Positions 25,330-35,014 of a DNA stretch of 64,000 nt are shown in pieces. The stretch's first letter is position 1; every line of letters starts with the position of its first letter. The position numbers and the translations under genes are program-made. The stretch is from positions 124,001 to 188,000 of the forward strand of contig CP172318.1 of assembly GCA_044336205.1 (NCBI GenBank). The letters are read 5' to 3'. The DNA is from Ruoffia sp044336205. GTDB lineage: Bacteria; Bacillota; Bacilli; Lactobacillales; Aerococcaceae. The notes below the pieces were generated by a model. It worked only from the letters and a program-made list of their open reading frames with translations, ran no database searches and was not told where the DNA came from.

Positions 25330-28222
25330 GTAATTTTGCCACCTTTCTTAGTTTTGTGTAAACCTCTTCAGCTGTTGTCGCTTCCTGATACTCAACACCG
25401 TATTCTTTTAGTGTTCCAAAAAATTGTTCTTGGATTGCCACGATTTGTTCGTCACTGAGTCGTTTCCCTGATCCCTCTGCTTTGGTTTCGACTAATAAAT
25501 AAACATGAGACTCATCTTCTCGCTCTAAAATATAAACAAAGTCAGGAGTGGTTGTTCCTCCCATATATTTTGGCACTTGGATAGCTTTTTTGGGCAATTT
25601 ACCGAAAGAAATAATATTTGAATCGTAGCCACGCTTCAAAAGCTCTCGTTCAGGTTTCACTGAATCATAGCGAAGGGGAGGGAGTTCATAAAGCTGTCGA
25701 CCATCATCTACTACATCATTGTCTTCATTGACGCCTATAACGGTTGCTAAAATATCCTCTTTAAAGTCATTCGTCGCCGCATCAAAAACAGAAGTACTCG
25801 CCTGAAACTCTAAAGCGTGATAGTGGAAACTCTGGGCATAACGTTTTTCAAATCGCTCTTTGAAGTCACGCACTAGATTAGCCAAAGTGAGCTCATTTAA
25901 ATAGTTTGTATTCCCATGATAGGTTTCTTTTAAAGCAATGAGCAGTCCCTTATGCAATTGCGCCGGTTTCAATTTGGTGCGTTGTGTCAATTTCAGTAAG
26001 AATTCGCCATACTTCATACCGGCAATTGGTTTACGGCCATCATAATTGGCCGTTTGTTCACGTATTCTTATGTCACCATTCTCGTCATTATAATACAATT
26101 CGTTGCGAGTGAATTCTGGATATTGAAGCACAAAATTATTTTTATTTTGTATCATTTCGTCAATAAGCAACTGTAGAGATTCATCATTGACTCGATCAAA
26201 CTCTAACATATAACGATTTGCAAATTGCTCCCATAGATGGCGCATTTTATTCCAGTTTTCTTTATTAAGTTTGATGCGCTGTTTATTTTTGAGGCCACCA
26301 GTGGTAATTTTACCTTTCTTAACTTGTGTTGTTTCAGTTAAAACAGGATACAATTCAATCAGTTTTTCAAACCCGTTCTCTTTAAAGTCATTATTGCGCT
26401 TAACAATACCCTCTGCATCGAGTTGTTCTAATAAAGTTTCTTCATCTAAGTTATCTGTTTTTTCAACAATATGCTGAATCATCTCTGAAGTCAGCTTGGT
26501 TTCATTTAGCTTAATAACAGCATCGTCATTGATTTCTCCAACTAGTTTATTAGCAAAATCTTTCTCGTCATAGCCAATAAGGAAGCGTAATCTACTTGGA
26601 AGTTCATCTTGTAAAAGTCGGTGCCCATTCTCATCCACTGGCAAGCGCAAGCCACGGCCAACTTCTTGAATCTTAGAATTCTCACTCCCAGAGGTTCGTA
26701 ACTTAGCAATAACGAAAACATTGGGATTATCCCAGCCTTCACGTAGGGTCCATTTTGAGAATAAGAAACGACGCGTCTGTCAATTCCCTTTTTCATCCTT
26801 GAACGACAGCAATTTTTCTTTATTCTTTAAGATATCATCTACTTCGGCTTGAATCGCTTCATCGCCTGACCCACGGTCTTCACCAAAGTAGCCTGCATGA
26901 ACATTTTCAGTTAAATCTACCAAGGTCGCTTGTAGGAAAGATAAGTATTCTTGCTCCCGGGTTAGCTTTTTCAAGCGAAACTCACGAATCAGAGCTTCTA
27001 CTTTGCGTCGAAGGTGTTTCTCGAATAGCTCTTTCAGCCAACCTTTTTCATCTCGATAGGATTTAATCGAATCAATAAAGAACAGCGATAAGGTTTTAAC
27101 TTTCGGTTGGTAGTAGTTTTCGCGTAAAAAGTTAGGTATTTCCGCTTCAAAATGCTTCTCGATCGCATCACGAATAATCAGTTCTTGATAGGAGTTAGTC
27201 ATAGTAGCAGGTAAAACAGCCATACCTTTTTCAAGTTCTAAGCCATTTGATAGTCTCTTGGCTCCTTCGTAATAAATATCACCATCCAAACCAATATCCT
27301 CACCAATTCCGTAAGTATAGTTAGTTGACCCATTCTTTAAAACCAATTGTTTGCTAGTCACGGAATCTACTACATATCTATCCTTAGCGTCGGTTTCTGT
27401 CACATTCGGATAATAGATATCGATACCTTTTACTAGCCCATTATTGAATGAAGAAACCGCATTAAGATTGAACTGAGGTTGCTTGCGGTAATAGTCCTTA
27501 ACCAACTTTGACTGGCGGCCTCTCCCAACTTTAATATCAGGGAAAGTCGCTCCAAAGCGGATAATCATTTGTGGCTCGACTGCCATAATCGATTTATAGT
27601 TTGCTTTATCTCTCGGAAAGCGATGTGGCTCATCGATCATTACAATCGGTCGCGTGGCTTTGAGTCCGTCTAAGGGCGATGTCCAACCAGACAAAAGCGC
27701 TTGAGCGTAATCCTTCTTCATTGATACTGAATTAAGCATTCCGGCATTAATCAATAAGACTTGAATTGTCGATGAATTCAAGCGATCACCTTCAACAAAC
27801 TCTACCAAGTGGGCAGGTAACAAGCCTTTTTTACTGTTAAAGTCCCCTGCGTTGATCACATTGAGATTGATTTGGGTATTTTCGTAAAATTGTGAGAAAT
27901 GTTGCTTGGCATAATCGGCGACAATAAAGTTCTTCCACCCTTCTTTAATCGCTGGACTTGGAACCACGACAATAAACTTGAATAAGCCATATTTTCGGTG
28001 TAACTCATACATGGCACGGACACCGACATAGGTTTTACCTGTTCCTGTTTCCATCTTGATATCAATGTTCGTATTTTCATTGCCTCGCCCTTTAATGATC
28101 GGGTTGGCATACACATAATCTTTATCTGGATCTGTCGTACGTTCATCTAAACCGTAAAACGCTTCATCTAAAGCGTGTAGAGCTTCCATCTGATGAGGTA
28201 ACTCTTCTAATAGAATCTTCAT
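25319..28222 (-). pseudogene. res: type III restriction subunit Res with one in-frame TGA
   Basis: Type III Res subunit: SF2 translocase plus C-terminal endonuclease, acting with Mod on unmethylated sites. The two open parts (26783-28222 and 25319-26779) are in one frame, interrupted only by TGA at 26780-26782, and together give ~967 codons, the normal length. Seen: Walker A METGTGKTYVG (~58-68), MIDEPHRFP (~198), REGWDNPNVF and IQEVGRGLRLP (motif VI, after the stop), and a PD-(D/E)xK-like TTPDFVYIL...LLVETKAEG near the end. The stop falls just before RRFLFSKWTLREGWDNP, where Trp is plausible (TGG to TGA). The first part alone lacks motif VI and the nuclease, so restriction is probably off unless it is read through. 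ATG 28222 follows GGAGG and lies 12 bases after mod. Confidence 0.9.
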
Positions 28223-28234
28223 GCTTAGCGCCTC

Positions 28235-30058
28235 CTAATATCTCACTTGCAGATTGACTTTGTTCTCTAATTGATTGAGTGCAATCTCTAATTCTCGTAG
28301 GCTTTCCATCTCAAGTGTATAGCCATAGACCACAATGGTTTGAACCACTAATTCATTTTTACCTATCGCATTGACCAAAGCTCTCGTATTCTCTGCTTGC
28401 CAATTGTTCGCAATTAAGTAAATCCGTTGATTGTTCACATAAGGTAACTGCATTCCAGCAAAGTCTTTCATCAGTAATGGTACATCAAACTTGTAGTTAT
28501 CTTTCGCAAGGTAAGTGTGTAAAATGGTATCAAACCCATCTGCATTCCCTGCGACACCTAATTTTTCACTTGAGAATGCGTCAATCATGTCATCGAATAA
28601 GTCGAGTTGAAGAGTATCATCGTACTCGATTTTATCGAGCGTGTCTTGAGTCGGTGGTACCACACGGTAATGCTTAAATCCAAAATCTTGTGATTCTGTC
28701 AGTAAAGGATTTTCTTCTTTGATTTTATTGGCTGCTCGGATGATACGCTCACGAGAGATTTCATCAATGGACTTATAGCCGGCTTTATAGGCTGTCTCAC
28801 CACCTTTAGTTGGAACCTCTTTACCATCAGAATTCACTGTAAAAGTTGGTTCAGGCAAAGTACACATGATGTATTGGCGGTTGCCCCCATCTTCAGCATT
28901 AAGTTGCATGACTGCGTCGGCGGTGGTTGATGAGCCAGCGAAAAAGTCCAAAATTTTGGCATTTTGATTGTCAATTGTTTTAAGAAGGTATCGGATTAAA
29001 CTCGTCGGCTTTGGATATTGAAAAACAGTTAACCCAGCAAACAAATTCATAACTTCGGATCTGGCTGCTAAATAATCTGTAACATAATCTTTTGGGATTA
29101 TTTTATTAGGCGCAGAGGTAGTTCCCGATTTTTTAGAATAGGGGACAAAGTTTTCAGATTTAATAATTATCTTAGTCCCACTACGTAATTGTTCATCAAG
29201 ATATTTTTGTCCCCAAATCATTTTCCCAGTTAATTTAAAACTATTTAGTATTATTCCATCTACAACTTCAACATCATTTTCTAATTCATATCCACTGTCT
29301 TTTATTCCTGCTTTATAATTTCCATTCTTCAATAAAGTTTCAACCTTTCCTCCGTCAAATGAAAGAGTTGATTTATTCATCGAATTTTTTGTTAAACTAG
29401 GCAAACCAGATGACTGTTCCGTAGAACCAACTAAATATTTTAGTAAAGCTTTATTTTTAGCATACAACAAAGTGTATTCAGAATTTTTACGAGTTATAGG
29501 TGAAGAATTATCAGGTCTAAAAATACTTTCCCAAATATATTCTTCAATAAAACTATTCTCTCCAAACACCTCATCCATCAACAGCTTCAAATTCGCCTGT
29601 TCATTATCATCAATCGAGACAAAAATCACGCCTGTATCTTTCAAGACTTTTTTCGCTAAATAAAGCCGCGGATACATAAAAGTTAACCAAGCGCTGTGAG
29701 TTGCCTTTCCTTGAATCGACTTCAAACGTTTAAGCTCATCATCGTTTAAAGCAAACATGTCTTTAAGTTGATCATCGGAATACTCAAACTTATCAGGGTA
29801 GACAAAGCCGTCTGAACCAGTATTATAAGGCGGATCAATGTAGATAAAGTCCACACTATTTGCATAATTTTGTTGTAAATGTCGTAAGACTTCTAAATTG
29901 TCCCCCGTAAAGAACAGATTCTTGCTATTTATGTTTTCTTCTTTTTGGTTGTGGTCGTTATCTGGTACAATCACGGTTGTTGGGCGTTCACCAGCTTGCT
30001 TCTTAGCCAATTTAATGAAAAAATCATCATCAGTATCGATATTAGCTATTCTTAGCAA
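28235..30058 (-). CDS. mod: type III DNA N6-adenine methyltransferase Mod
   Basis: 607-residue beta-class N6-adenine methyltransferase, methylating one strand of the target and giving specificity to Res. Motif IV IDPPYNTG (~74-81) precedes motif I DFFAGSSTTADA (~376-387); the long section between them (~180-360) is the target-recognition domain. HNQKEENINSKNLFFTGDNLEVL matches the EcoP1-type N-terminal region, but such proteins normally have ~50-60 further residues before it. The only start is TTG 30056-30058 with a poor ribosome site, after an in-frame TAA 12 bases upstream, so a 5' truncation is possible. Catalytic motifs are intact. First gene of the island operon. Confidence 0.9.
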   Translation of the reverse strand: MLRIANIDTDDDFFIKLAKKQAGERPTTVIVPDNDHNQKEENINSKNLFFTGDNLEVLRHLQQNYANSVDFIYIDPPYNTGSDGFVYPDKFEYSDDQLKDMFALNDDELKRLKSIQGKATHSAWLTFMYPRLYLAKKVLKDTGVIFVSIDDNEQANLKLLMDEVFGENSFIEEYIWESIFRPDNSSPITRKNSEYTLLYAKNKALLKYLVGSTEQSSGLPSLTKNSMNKSTLSFDGGKVETLLKNGNYKAGIKDSGYELENDVEVVDGIILNSFKLTGKMIWGQKYLDEQLRSGTKIIIKSENFVPYSKKSGTTSAPNKIIPKDYVTDYLAARSEVMNLFAGLTVFQYPKPTSLIRYLLKTIDNQNAKILDFFAGSSTTADAVMQLNAEDGGNRQYIMCTLPEPTFTVNSDGKEVPTKGGETAYKAGYKSIDEISRERIIRAANKIKEENPLLTESQDFGFKHYRVVPPTQDTLDKIEYDDTLQLDLFDDMIDAFSSEKLGVAGNADGFDTILHTYLAKDNYKFDVPLLMKDFAGMQLPYVNNQRIYLIANNWQAENTRALVNAIGKNELVVQTIVVYGYTLEMESLRELEIALNQLENKVNLQVRY

Positions 30059-30396
30059 GGTCTTTCTAGCTTAAATTGACAAACGAGATTATTTAAATTT
30101 TTTAGTTATAAAATTAAGTAACAATTTGTATATAAATTTATGAAAGAGAAAAATTTAAAATGGACTAAGTTGAAAAATTATAAATGAATTAACCCAAATT
30201 GAAAATAGGGAACATTATTTTCATTTAAGGAAATGTTAGTAGCGTACCAGAAGCTAATAAGTTTTATTACCTACCGATGATAAGGACACGCCTACCATAA
30301 ATAGCAAACAGCAGATGTATAGAAAGATAGCGCTCTTGTTGTTAAACTATATAAAAGTCGTCTCGTATAAGCATTCAAAAAAGAAAGTGGGATAGA
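30059..30396. other. intergenic region upstream of mod and the aldo/keto reductase
   Basis: AT-rich divergent region with no gene. It holds the third copy of the short repeat (30252-30302). Promoters for both directions should be here but no strong pair is obvious. Confidence 0.5.
30252..30302. repeat. ~50-bp dispersed repeat, third copy
   Basis: AGCTAATAAGTTTTATTACC...GATAAGGACACGCCTACCATAAAT is about 85% identical by eye to 3142-3192 and 10664-10714, in the same orientation. Read on the minus strand it gives a short shared frame, FMVGVSLSSVGNKTY-stop against FMVRMSVSSIGNKIY-stop, so it may be the tail of a lost gene family. Confidence 0.7.
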
Positions 30397-31245
30397 ATGA
30401 AAACTGTAAAAATGGCTGGAAGAAATGTATTAGCGATAGGTTTTGGGACTTGGCACATGGGAGATCATGCGAACTTAAGAAAAAAAGAAATCCAGGCGAT
30501 TAGAACGGGGATTGAAGCTGGCATCCAGGTGATTGATACAGCTGAGATGTACGGAAGCGGAAACTCTGAAAATCTAGTCGGCGAAGCCATTAAACCTTAC
30601 CGTCGTGAGGATTTATTTTTAATATCAAAAGTATTACCATCCAATGCATCTAAAAAACAATTATCAAAAAGTTTAGATGCGAGTTTAAAACGCCTACAGA
30701 CTGATTATTTAGACCAGTACTTGTTGCACTGGCGCGGTAATGTACCATTAAGTGAAACGGTTGAAGCCCTCGAAGAGCAAAAGCAAAAAGGAAAAATTAA
30801 ATCTTGGGGTGTATCGAATTTGGATACCGATGAGATAGAAAAAATTCTATCCTTGGAAAATGGAAACAACTGCCAGTCCAATCAATTATTATATAACATT
30901 GGAGAGCGGGGCATTGAATTTGACCTACTCCCTCTCATGCGACAACATAACATACCACTGATTGCATACTCACCCGTCGCACAAGGGGATAGCCTTGGTG
31001 CTGGCTTTACAAAGCATGAGGGTATGATGACATTAGCAGAAAAATATGACTGCGATGTCTATCAATTAGCCTTAGCATGGTGTATTCGGGATGGCAATAC
31101 GATTGCGATTCCACAATCAAGTAACTCTGAACATGTGTTGGCTAATATTCAAGCTGCCGGAATTGAATTAGACCAAGAAGACTTAGAGATGATTGACCAG
31201 TTATATCCAAAACCGACGAAGAAAAGTTGGCTGGCAATGATTTAG
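30397..31245 (+). CDS. aldo/keto reductase
   Basis: 282-residue NADPH-dependent oxidoreductase of the AKR fold. Catalytic tetrad: Asp and Tyr in VIDTAEMYG, Lys in LISKVLP, His in YLLHWRG. GFGTWHMG at the N-terminus and IAIPQSSNSEHVLANI (NADP-binding loop) are typical. Substrate unknown. It starts 8 bases after AAAGTGGG and is followed 40 bases later by the cyclase-family gene. Confidence 0.92.
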   Translation: MKTVKMAGRNVLAIGFGTWHMGDHANLRKKEIQAIRTGIEAGIQVIDTAEMYGSGNSENLVGEAIKPYRREDLFLISKVLPSNASKKQLSKSLDASLKRLQTDYLDQYLLHWRGNVPLSETVEALEEQKQKGKIKSWGVSNLDTDEIEKILSLENGNNCQSNQLLYNIGERGIEFDLLPLMRQHNIPLIAYSPVAQGDSLGAGFTKHEGMMTLAEKYDCDVYQLALAWCIRDGNTIAIPQSSNSEHVLANIQAAGIELDQEDLEMIDQLYPKPTKKSWLAMI

Positions 31246-31285
31246 TCAAATTGAACTCGGTCAGACGATGAAGAAGGAGTGGAAG

Positions 31286-31807
31286 ATGAAAATAATTGAT
31301 CTATCCAAAGAAATTTATTCAGGTATGCCCATATACCCAGGTGACCCAGAAGTTGTCATAAAGCCAATTGAGACTAAAGAGGATTGGCAAGTCAGCCAGC
31401 TGACCTTAGGAACTCATACCGGAACGCACACTGATGCTTTTACGCATATGATTAAGGGTGCAGCAAGTATTGACCAAATTGACTTGAAACAGTTTATGGG
31501 TCCAGCACAGTTGGTAAGGCAAAATGATGCGAACTTTCCAGAAGACATTGGCCTATTGTTTGATGAAAGTGTGGATGAGTCTGTTCTAGAGAGGATCCTT
31601 GCGTCAAAGCCACCATTTGTCGCAGGGGATTTGTCTGAAGGAATGGAGCGAGCTTTATTATCTCATAGAATTGTGACCATTACAGACTTGATAAACCTAG
31701 ATCAATTACCATACGGCCAAACCTTTTTATTCATCGGCTTGCCTTTGAAAATAAATGGCGGTGACGGTTCACCAGTACGGGCGGTGGCGGTCATAGATAT
31801 ATTATAA
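31286..31807 (+). CDS. cyclase-family metal hydrolase (kynurenine formamidase-like)
   Basis: 173-residue member of PF04199, metal-dependent hydrolases including arylformamidase. The N-terminal IDLSKEIYSGMPIYPGDPEV and the metal motif HTGTHTDAFTHM (~47-58) are diagnostic. The family is usually ~210 residues, so it is somewhat short. ATG 31286 is chosen because AAGAAGGAG lies just ahead of it; the ATG at 31268 precedes that ribosome site. Substrate not deducible. Probably cotranscribed with the reductase. Confidence 0.88.
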   Translation: MKIIDLSKEIYSGMPIYPGDPEVVIKPIETKEDWQVSQLTLGTHTGTHTDAFTHMIKGAASIDQIDLKQFMGPAQLVRQNDANFPEDIGLLFDESVDESVLERILASKPPFVAGDLSEGMERALLSHRIVTITDLINLDQLPYGQTFLFIGLPLKINGGDGSPVRAVAVIDIL

Positions 31808-32743
31808 AATAGAAAAACATCTTGTTTATTTCCTAATATGCTCCCCTTAAAGTAGATAGGTAAATAAACTTGGTGTATTTTTTTACTTATGTATATAAAT
31901 TATTTACGAATTATTGCCATAGCCTCTGGCCATAAGATACGATACCTGTAGCTTTGTTAAACCATTCTTTACGCTTCTATCGATTGTGTTCTTCAATGAT
32001 GCGGCTAGACTGTGGTTATATACTCGAACAATAAAGATGTAGCCATCTAACTGATCGACTTTGTCGTTACAAGCTGACTATCTTCACCTGTATCTATAAA
32101 AGATATAATCAGCAATATCAATGAACTCAAATTCATGGCCTTCACGTTGTTTAGCAATATCCAAGATATACTCTCCAAGCAGAATTTATAAAGAGTCTAA
32201 TATCTCTATGACGAGAGAAATTGCTTCTGAGTATAGCGAGTAGTCAGAAAAGACTATAATAGATAGAGCTAGAATGCTTGTGGAAAAGCTCTAATTATAT
32301 TGCCAATAACAGATACATCAAAATTACAAGAAACAGAGATAGCCTCTGGAGAATATCAAATTGAAGATGTAATTAATGTGACTAACCGCAAACCAAATTA
32401 AATTTTGATTGATACTAATGAGATTAAAATAGAATCTTGGACAATGATGCCAGTTGGATTTTTAAATTATATGTGGAAGTTGGATAGTGCTATGTTCGAT
32501 AATCCAAAGGAGAGGGAAGATTTAACTAAACTTTTTTTGTCTTAGATGAAAGAAGCCCCAAAAAATTAGAGAATGAAATGACTATAACTATACATTTTAA
32601 TGCTAACAATATCCTTGCGATCATTCGAATTATTTCTAAAGAATACAAAATTGAAGAAAATGTTTCTTATACTTTAAATTAGACTTTTTAATAACTATAT
32701 TATTCACTCAATTATCGTATGTTAAATTACAACTAAAGATAGA
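31808..32743. other. 936-bp stretch of decayed coding sequence
   Basis: No intact gene. On the minus strand near 31910-32040, IFIVRVYNHSLAASLKNTID runs on to a stop after LMARGYGNNS, which looks like a gene end. On the plus strand 32297-32540 reads two short frames (SGEYQIEDVINVTNRKPN, then WTMMPVGFLNYMWKLDSAMF) separated by stops. Neither is assigned to a family. Confidence 0.5.
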
Positions 32744-32788
32744 AATTAAGCCCCTCTGACCCAAAAGTCAGAAGGGCTTAATTTTTTT
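32744..32788 (-). terminator. terminator of the rpiR-nanE-PTS operon
   Basis: AATTAAGCCCCTCTGAC (32744-32760) and GTCAGAAGGGCTTAATT (32767-32783) pair with one mismatch. It lies 11 bases after the PTS stop. Confidence 0.88.
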
Positions 32789-32798
32789 ATTCGTTTAC

Positions 32799-34304
32799 CT
32801 ATTCCTCCGTCCCAAGAATTTGGTTGATTTCTTGGCTATAGAGATCTGATTTTCCACCGTAGATGGCTTGGACACCGTTTTGTACTTCAAGGACTGCGGT
32901 TGCTCCAAGAGCTTTTAGTGCGTCTTTATCGACGATTTGGTTGTCTTTAACTGATACACGTAAGCGAGTGGCACAAGCTGTTACGTATTCAATATTTTCT
33001 TCATTTCCAAGGGCTTCAATGATCGTTAAGGCTTGGTCATGGAGATTGGAATTTGTTGCTTTTGTGTCTTGTTTAGGTAGCTCACCAACATTAATTTCCA
33101 TACCTGGTACGGCAACTTTGAATCGTTTCACAAGAGTTTTAAAGACAAAGTAATAAACTAATGCCCAGACAATTCCGACAGGGATTACTAAAATCCAGTT
33201 AGTTTGTTCATTCCCCTGGAATGGACCGAATAACATAAAGTCGATTAATCCACCTGAGAATGTGTTCCCGATACGAATTTGCAATAGGTCAGCGACTAAG
33301 AATGAAAGTCCATCTAAGAATGCGTGGACTACATAGAGCCATGGTGCGGCGAATAAGAATGAGAACTCAATCGGTTCTGTAATTCCTGTTAGGAATGAAG
33401 TTAACGCACTTGAGAAGTAAAACCCTGCATTTTGTGCACGGTTTTCCTTAGGGATAGCGTGATACATACCCAAAGCAGCAGCCGGCAATCCAAACATCAT
33501 AGTTGCGAATCGTCCAGCAAAGAATCGAGTTCCGTAAGTAAACATTCCAGTAAAGTTAGGATCAGCAAGTTGTGCAAAGTAAATATTTTGAGCACCGGAT
33601 ACTGCTTCTCCTGCAACTGTCTCAACCCCACCTAATGAGGTATACCAGAATAATGGGTAGATAGTATGGTGTAGTCCAACAGCTCCTGTTAATCGTAAGA
33701 AGAAACCGTAGAAGAATGATCCAATACTTCCCATGTTCGCAATGGCTTCACCTAATGATTCCAATATACCTTGAACTGGTGGCCAGATTAAGTAGAAGAT
33801 AATCCCTAAAGCTATAGCAGCGAAAGATGATACAATCGGAATGAATCGAGATCCCCCGAAGAATCCTAGAAACTGTGGCAATTCAATCTTTCTATAACGG
33901 TTATGTAAGTAAGTGACCGTTAAACCTACAACGATTGACCCTAGAACACCAGTATCAATGGTCGCTCCTTCTTCAGAGAATAATTGTAGTAAAGCTGCAA
34001 TTGTTGCTGTGTAGACAAGGAAGGCAACCCCTCCTGATAGACCCGCTGTTCCTTTATCTGCTTCACTCAACCCTACAGCAATACCAATTGTAAAGATTAA
34101 TGGCAAGTTAGCAAAAACTGCATTCCCAGCCGCAGACATAATGGCGAAGATGGCTTGAATCCAATCAGCACCTAAAAAAGCAAATTGTGCTACAGCTGCC
34201 TCATTAGATAAGGCAGCACCTAGCCCAAGCAGTAAACCAGCAACGGGTAGTATCGCGATCGGGAGCATAAATGCTTGCCCGAGTTTAGAGAATTTTTTAA
34301 ACAT
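32799..34304 (-). CDS. PTS sugar transporter IICB (glucose/GlcNAc family)
   Basis: 501-residue phosphotransferase permease. The IIC domain (~1-390) begins with LGQAFMLPIAILPVAGLLLGLG and contains GITEPIEFSFLFAAP. The IIB domain (~415-501) has the phosphorylated Cys444 in ACATRLRV. No IIA domain is fused or nearby, so it must borrow one. Lying right after nanE and an RpiR regulator, it probably imports an amino sugar such as N-acetylmannosamine or N-acetylglucosamine (inference). 14 bases separate it from nanE. Confidence 0.9.
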   Translation of the reverse strand: MFKKFSKLGQAFMLPIAILPVAGLLLGLGAALSNEAAVAQFAFLGADWIQAIFAIMSAAGNAVFANLPLIFTIGIAVGLSEADKGTAGLSGGVAFLVYTATIAALLQLFSEEGATIDTGVLGSIVVGLTVTYLHNRYRKIELPQFLGFFGGSRFIPIVSSFAAIALGIIFYLIWPPVQGILESLGEAIANMGSIGSFFYGFFLRLTGAVGLHHTIYPLFWYTSLGGVETVAGEAVSGAQNIYFAQLADPNFTGMFTYGTRFFAGRFATMMFGLPAAALGMYHAIPKENRAQNAGFYFSSALTSFLTGITEPIEFSFLFAAPWLYVVHAFLDGLSFLVADLLQIRIGNTFSGGLIDFMLFGPFQGNEQTNWILVIPVGIVWALVYYFVFKTLVKRFKVAVPGMEINVGELPKQDTKATNSNLHDQALTIIEALGNEENIEYVTACATRLRVSVKDNQIVDKDALKALGATAVLEVQNGVQAIYGGKSDLYSQEINQILGTEE

Positions 34305-34318
34305 TTTTGTTCACATCC

Positions 34319-35008
34319 TTATTTAATAGCGTTTATAAAACGACTAGCAATTTCTTTTGGACGAGTAATTGCTCCTCCAACAACAATTCCACATACACCG
34401 AGTTGGTGAATTTCTTTAGCTTGTTCTGGAGTATGAATTTTTCCTTCAGCAATGACGTCTAATCCAGCTTTTACTAATTGTTCAATGAGTTTAATATTAG
34501 GTCCTTCTGTTTGCTCACTATATGAAGTATAGCCTGCTAAAGTCGTTCCAATAAAGTCAATTCCTTGTTCAAATGCATTCACACCCTCTTCAAAGGTAGA
34601 AATATCTGCCATAAATAATTGCTCAGGATATTTTTCTTTGATTTGGCGAATGAACTCATTGACTTCTAAACCATCGAAGCGTTCGCGTTGAGTTAAGTCT
34701 AAAGCGATAACTTCACAACCTGTCTCGACTAACTCATCTACCTCCTTCATTGTCGCTGTAATAAAAGGTTCTTGAGGTGGGTAGTCACGTTTAATGATAC
34801 CTATAATCGGTAAATCTACTACAGCTTGAATTTCTTTAATATCTCGTACAGAGTTCGCACGAATTCCAACCGCTCCAGCTTCTTGAGCAGCTTTTGCTAG
34901 AAGTGGCATAACTCCCCCTGCCTCTGTATAAAGCGGCTCTCCTGGAAGAGCTTGGCAGGACACGATAATTCCATTTTTTACTTGTTGCATAAAATCTTTT
35001 TTATTCAT
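34319..35008 (-). CDS. nanE: N-acetylmannosamine-6-phosphate 2-epimerase NanE
   Basis: 229-residue TIM barrel that converts ManNAc-6-P to GlcNAc-6-P. GIIVSCQALPGEPLY, VGIRANSVRDI, IIKRDYP, VIALDLTQRERFDG, VIAEGKIHTPEQA and VVGGAITRP are all NanE signatures. No sialic acid lyase or ManNAc kinase is next to it, so the sugar probably enters already phosphorylated through the adjacent PTS. Confidence 0.95.
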   Translation of the reverse strand: MNKKDFMQQVKNGIIVSCQALPGEPLYTEAGGVMPLLAKAAQEAGAVGIRANSVRDIKEIQAVVDLPIIGIIKRDYPPQEPFITATMKEVDELVETGCEVIALDLTQRERFDGLEVNEFIRQIKEKYPEQLFMADISTFEEGVNAFEQGIDFIGTTLAGYTSYSEQTEGPNIKLIEQLVKAGLDVIAEGKIHTPEQAKEIHQLGVCGIVVGGAITRPKEIASRFINAIK

Positions 35009-35014
35009 TGAAAC

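Noticed and set aside
380..26782. Use of genetic code 4 (TGA = Trp) to explain the broken photolyase and res
   Set aside because: TGA is a genuine stop elsewhere, for example at the end of mntB (14503-14505), where it overlaps the mntC start, and intact genes use TGG for Trp throughout.
22197..30058. DISARM or BREX system
   Set aside because: No DUF1998, PLD, PglZ, BrxC or Lon-like genes; Mod and Res are clear type III subunits.
17000..31000. Prophage or integrative element
   Set aside because: No integrase, phage structural, replication or conjugation genes were seen; mobile content is limited to IS elements.
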